Shown: one piece after another, positions 61,353-64,000 of the stretch
Numbering within the stretch: the first letter of the stretch is position 1
Layout: the number at the start of each line of letters is the position of its first letter
Assembly (NCBI GenBank): GCA_029844215.1
Contig: CM056736.1
Location: 53,691,562 to 53,755,561, forward strand
Direction: 5' to 3'
DNA length: 64,000 bases
Source: Przewalskia tangutica
Lineage: Eukaryota > Streptophyta > Magnoliopsida > Solanales > Solanaceae
The notes under the pieces: generated by a model
The model's database searches: none
Seen by the model: the letters and a program-made list of their open reading frames with translations, nothing else
What the model was told of the DNA's origin: nothing
Translations under genes and position numbers: made by a program

Positions 61353-61976
61353 ACACCGAATGAGATGGTAGATATACCCCTTCGCACCATCTTCCTAGCC
61401 TTGAGGTAAGAAATAAACCTACCCTCGGCGACACGGTGTTCCTCCCACTCGATAACCGCTCCCGAGCTGGAACCGTACTCACTCTCTCCTGCAGTCTACA
61501 TTGGCATAGCAAGAAGCTAGCCAATCCATACCCATGATCACATCGAAATCGGTCATATCCAACTCTATCAAGTCGGCTAGGGTCTGACGACTGCATAAAG
61601 ACACCGGGCAAGCCCTATATACCCGCCGAGCTACCACCGAATCACCCACTGGCGTAGCTACCTCGAAAGGGTCTATGGACTCAGGCTCTATCCCTATCCT
61701 CGTCGCAATAAGGGGAGATATATAGGCCAGCTTAGAACCCGGATCTATCAAGGCATACACGTCACAATAAGAAACTGATAAAGTACATGTGACGACATCC
61801 GGCGATGCCTCACGGTCTGTCGGTACCGACAAGGCGTAAATGCGATTCGAGGACCATTGAATCGGGACCGCGCGCGACCTGCTGCGCGACCTCTGCCGAC
61901 CGGCTGGTCCATGAGTACCACGCCTCGGGCGAGTAGCGTAGGAGATGAAGACCGGCAAAAGACCGTAGGTGACCAC
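61353..61976 (-). pseudogene. G protease and linker to reverse transcriptase
   Basis: Frame 61479-61976 contains the aspartic protease: DVYALIDPGSKLAYISP (active-site loop DPGS), then VATPVGDSVVARRVYR, TLADLIELDMTDFDVIMGMDWLASCYANVD. It shares its frame with the zinc knuckle upstream (from which one TAG separates it) and with reverse transcriptase downstream. Between 61353 and 61478 at least two small indels break the linker. It cleaves the gag-pol precursor. Confidence 0.9.
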
Positions 61977-63125
61977 CTACCATCTGCGCCTGCAGGTCGG
62001 ACAGGCTCTCGTATAGTGACCCTGCTGGCCGCAAGTGTAGCAAACTCCCGAGGTAGTATCACAACTCCCAGAATGAAATCTACCACATCGGACACACTGA
62101 GAGGACCTCGACCGGTTAGCACCCCTGCTACCCTGGAAGTCCGAAGTCCTGGGGCCCGACCGCCTCGAATACCTCGGGTGTCACGAAGACGATGTAGGAG
62201 TGCTCGAGTGGTGTGGTGCAAATCTAGGCTGGCCGAGGTCGCCCACCCAGAGCTACCAAAAGATCCTCGTCTGGCCTTCTTCTGCTGCGATATCTATCGA
62301 CCCGTCGCCTCTACGCCTCGCACTCAGTGCATGAGCAGATGCGGCAATGTCCATGCCCGGCTGAAGAGCTACACCCGAGCAAGACTCTGCCAAATAATCA
62401 TCTAGCCCGATGACGTAGCGGTGCACCCTGTCCTCCATATCTTCTACCAACGCAGGGACATATCGAGCCAACGAGTCGAACTCCACGTTGTACTCCCGCC
62501 TGCGCCTCTGCGCCTCGGCGTCAAAAATCTGTCGGCGTGCTCTCATCGTACGTGGCGGCAAGAAATGAGTGAGAAATGCCTCGAGAACTCGTCCCATATC
62601 TGCTGGGCGCATGCTCTCCCGGGATAGCTCGCGAATCAAACCCGATCGGCTGCGGTATCACGCGCGGCCGACGCGAACCAGACCACCGCTTCGGTCTCCG
62701 GCCTTGATCACTCTATGATCCACAGAATCGTCGGATGAACTCCTGCGGATCATCCTCGGGCCTCGACGTAGAACTCGGCGGTGCAACTCAGAAATCCGTA
62801 GCCTCAAACTATCCGACCTCGGGTGAGCAGAATGCTCTTTGGGCTGGGCTGCTGCGTCGGCCTATCTCGTATGCGGCCACAATCACGGCTAATCGCCATC
62901 TCTCTCAGAACCGTCTCCTCTGCTCCAGTGTGGGGAGGCGCAGATCGTGGTCTCATCGCCATCGCTGCGGCTCTAAACCTCTTTGAAATGGGCGGCGTCG
63001 TGGAACTCGCCGTCGAGGTATCGCCTCGGGTATAGGCGGGCACAGGCCGCGTGACCCTACGTGTCCTCTGGCGCTCCCTCGGTTGCCTTGCCCTTCTGGG
63101 CCCGGGTTGCCTTGCGTGGAGGCAT
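61977..63125 (-). pseudogene. G gag, near full length
   Basis: Starts MPPRKATRAQKGKATEGA at 63125. It then has a variable segment (62804-63043), a PEDDPQEFIRRF segment near 62730-62765, and the capsid-like domain in frame 62253-62639 with LTHFLPPRTMRARRQIF, EYNVEFDSLARYVPALV and LDDYLAESC followed by VALQPGMDIA. A frameshift near 62240 precedes the double-Cys knuckle at 61988-62097: CVRCGRFHSGSC, then CYTCGQQGHYTRAC. The knuckle frame meets TAG at 61977-61979 and continues directly into protease. Total ~1.15 kb, full length for this branch. Confidence 0.9.
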
Positions 63126-63329
63126 AACTGTTAAAGAAAGGAAATACGTTAGAGGGGTCCAACTTATAACACAACTCTAAGGCACGATCTCAGAGTGAGA
63201 AGAATGGAAACCAATCCTAAATATCCTATAGCCTCACGATTATTGGTGTGGTGCACAACACACGATAATCAAGACTCTACTAGATACTGATGCGTAGACG
63301 CTTTAGAGATAACGGCTCGATACCACTTT
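63126..63329 (-). other. G untranslated leader with primer-binding site
   Basis: Between the LTR end and the gag start. The primer site at 63312-63325 reads TGGTATCGAGCCG on the minus strand, initiator tRNA-Met type with CAG distortions. The leader sequence (CTCTGAGATCGTGCC, GGTTTCCATTCTTCTCAC) is conserved in every element here. Confidence 0.8.
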
Positions 63330-64000
63330 TGTCATGACCGATCCGGGCGTGGATCGTGCCTTACGGGCACCCGGTAGGCATACATCGAGTAACGGCGGAA
63401 TAAAAACAAGACATGAAATAATATGAAATGAGAAACAGTTTATCTGAGAAAAAGTTGCCTTTCGGCATATATATATACATAAAGAGCGAACAGTTTCATC
63501 CCAACTTTACAACAGGACTACAGACCTCTAAGAATGTAAACAACTATGGCGGGACAGGGCCCCGCCATACCCTGAATGTACAAAATATCTACAACACAGG
63601 GAGAGCCGTACCAAAAGTCGAGCCTCCGGAGAAATGGGGCTCGACACTGAGTAAGGATCCTAAGAACGAGGATCTACCACCTGCTTTCCCTTACCTGCGG
63701 CATGAACGCAGCCCCCTGAAGGAGGTCAGTACAACAGGTACCAAGTATGTGAAACTGTAAAGTACTTTAAATGAAATCATATCATTTTAAAACAAATTTT
63801 ACAAATATGTACGAAACAACCAATGTAACCGCACATAGTATCACAACATAACCAAAAGCAAAATAGATATAACATAACTGGTCTTTTCTAGGTCGCTAAT
63901 GATCGAAGCAAGGCCAATCTCCCATAGTATCATTATGCGAGCCTAATCCTGGAACTCCCGCAGTCTGCATAGGTCACACACTGACCCGCATGAGGTATTC
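63330..64000 (-). repeat. G 5' LTR, first 671 bases seen, runs off the window
   Basis: Minus strand ends GGTCATGACA at 63330. It matches the 3' LTR 25840-26530, including SL1 (63617-63646) and SL2 (63545-63568). The promoter half lies beyond 64000. Confidence 0.95.

Larger units (their letters stand above)
25840..64000 (-). mobile_element. Element G: full-length chromovirus-type element, split by F, runs off the window
   Basis: 3' LTR 25840-28354, interior 28355-30614 plus 60698-63329, 5' LTR from 63330 to beyond the window. The two LTRs match closely (for example 26230-26340 and 63690-63800). The interior is about 4.9 kb and has the order gag, protease, reverse transcriptase, RNase H, integrase, chromodomain, the order of the chromovirus branch of Ty3/gypsy. 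It is the best-preserved coding element here but has frameshifts, stop codons and the F insertion. It inserted into the 5' LTR of B; the left flank is CTAGC (25835-25839), and the right copy should be found after its 5' LTR. Confidence 0.92.

Noticed and set aside
60867..61409. 180-codon plus-strand frame, and the 182-codon one at 61857-62405
   Set aside because: Shadows of the well-preserved minus-strand reverse transcriptase and gag of G.
61790..61850. Protease with abnormal active site (DPGS instead of D-S/T-G)
   Set aside because: The DPGS loop is, to my knowledge, common in this branch of plant Ty3/gypsy elements, so it was not listed as an anomaly.

Overview
The window is plant nuclear heterochromatin built entirely from nested LTR retrotransposons. 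I found no host gene, rRNA, tRNA or CRISPR array. Plant origin is supported by primer-binding sites for initiator tRNA-Met, Ty3/gypsy gag-pol with a C-terminal chromodomain remnant (chromovirus, most like Tekay/Del), 2.5-3.6 kb LTRs and 5-bp target duplications. An asterid, perhaps Solanaceae, would fit the LTR ends (TGTCACGACCCG on the complementary strand), but that is only a guess.

Layout, outermost first. Element B (minus) spans 4079-25839 and is cut three times: by A0 (plus, 1-4078) in its 3' LTR, by A1 (plus, 5516-21102) in its integrase, and by G (minus, 25840 to beyond 64000) in its 5' LTR. G has an almost complete but dead gag-pol and is split inside reverse transcriptase by F (minus, 30615-60692). 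F carries three later insertions: C (plus, 32309-41535) in its 3' LTR, a solo LTR E (43405-46035) beside its polypurine tract, and D (minus, 46498-55661) in its internal region. Target duplications support this order: GTAGG for A1, CGAAT for E and CTAAA for D are exact; those of C (CTTAC) and F (TCAGC) are slightly blurred on the left side.

G and, more decayed, B are the only elements with pol genes. A1, C, D, F and the visible part of A0 are non-autonomous: their LTRs (about 3.4-3.6 kb) are longer than their internal regions (1.9-2.6 kb), which hold a gag remnant and at most a shred of integrase. They share the primer site, polypurine tract, U3 palindrome, two covarying LTR stem-loops and an LTR-end double hairpin with the pol-bearing families, as expected for parasites of the autonomous machinery. 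A1 is a tandem of three LTRs and two internal regions inside one target duplication.

Many single-base differences fall in CAG, CTG and CCG, in places such as the primer site that should not vary. This looks like consensus error at CHG-methylated cytosines, so some frameshifts in these relics may be assembly artefacts.
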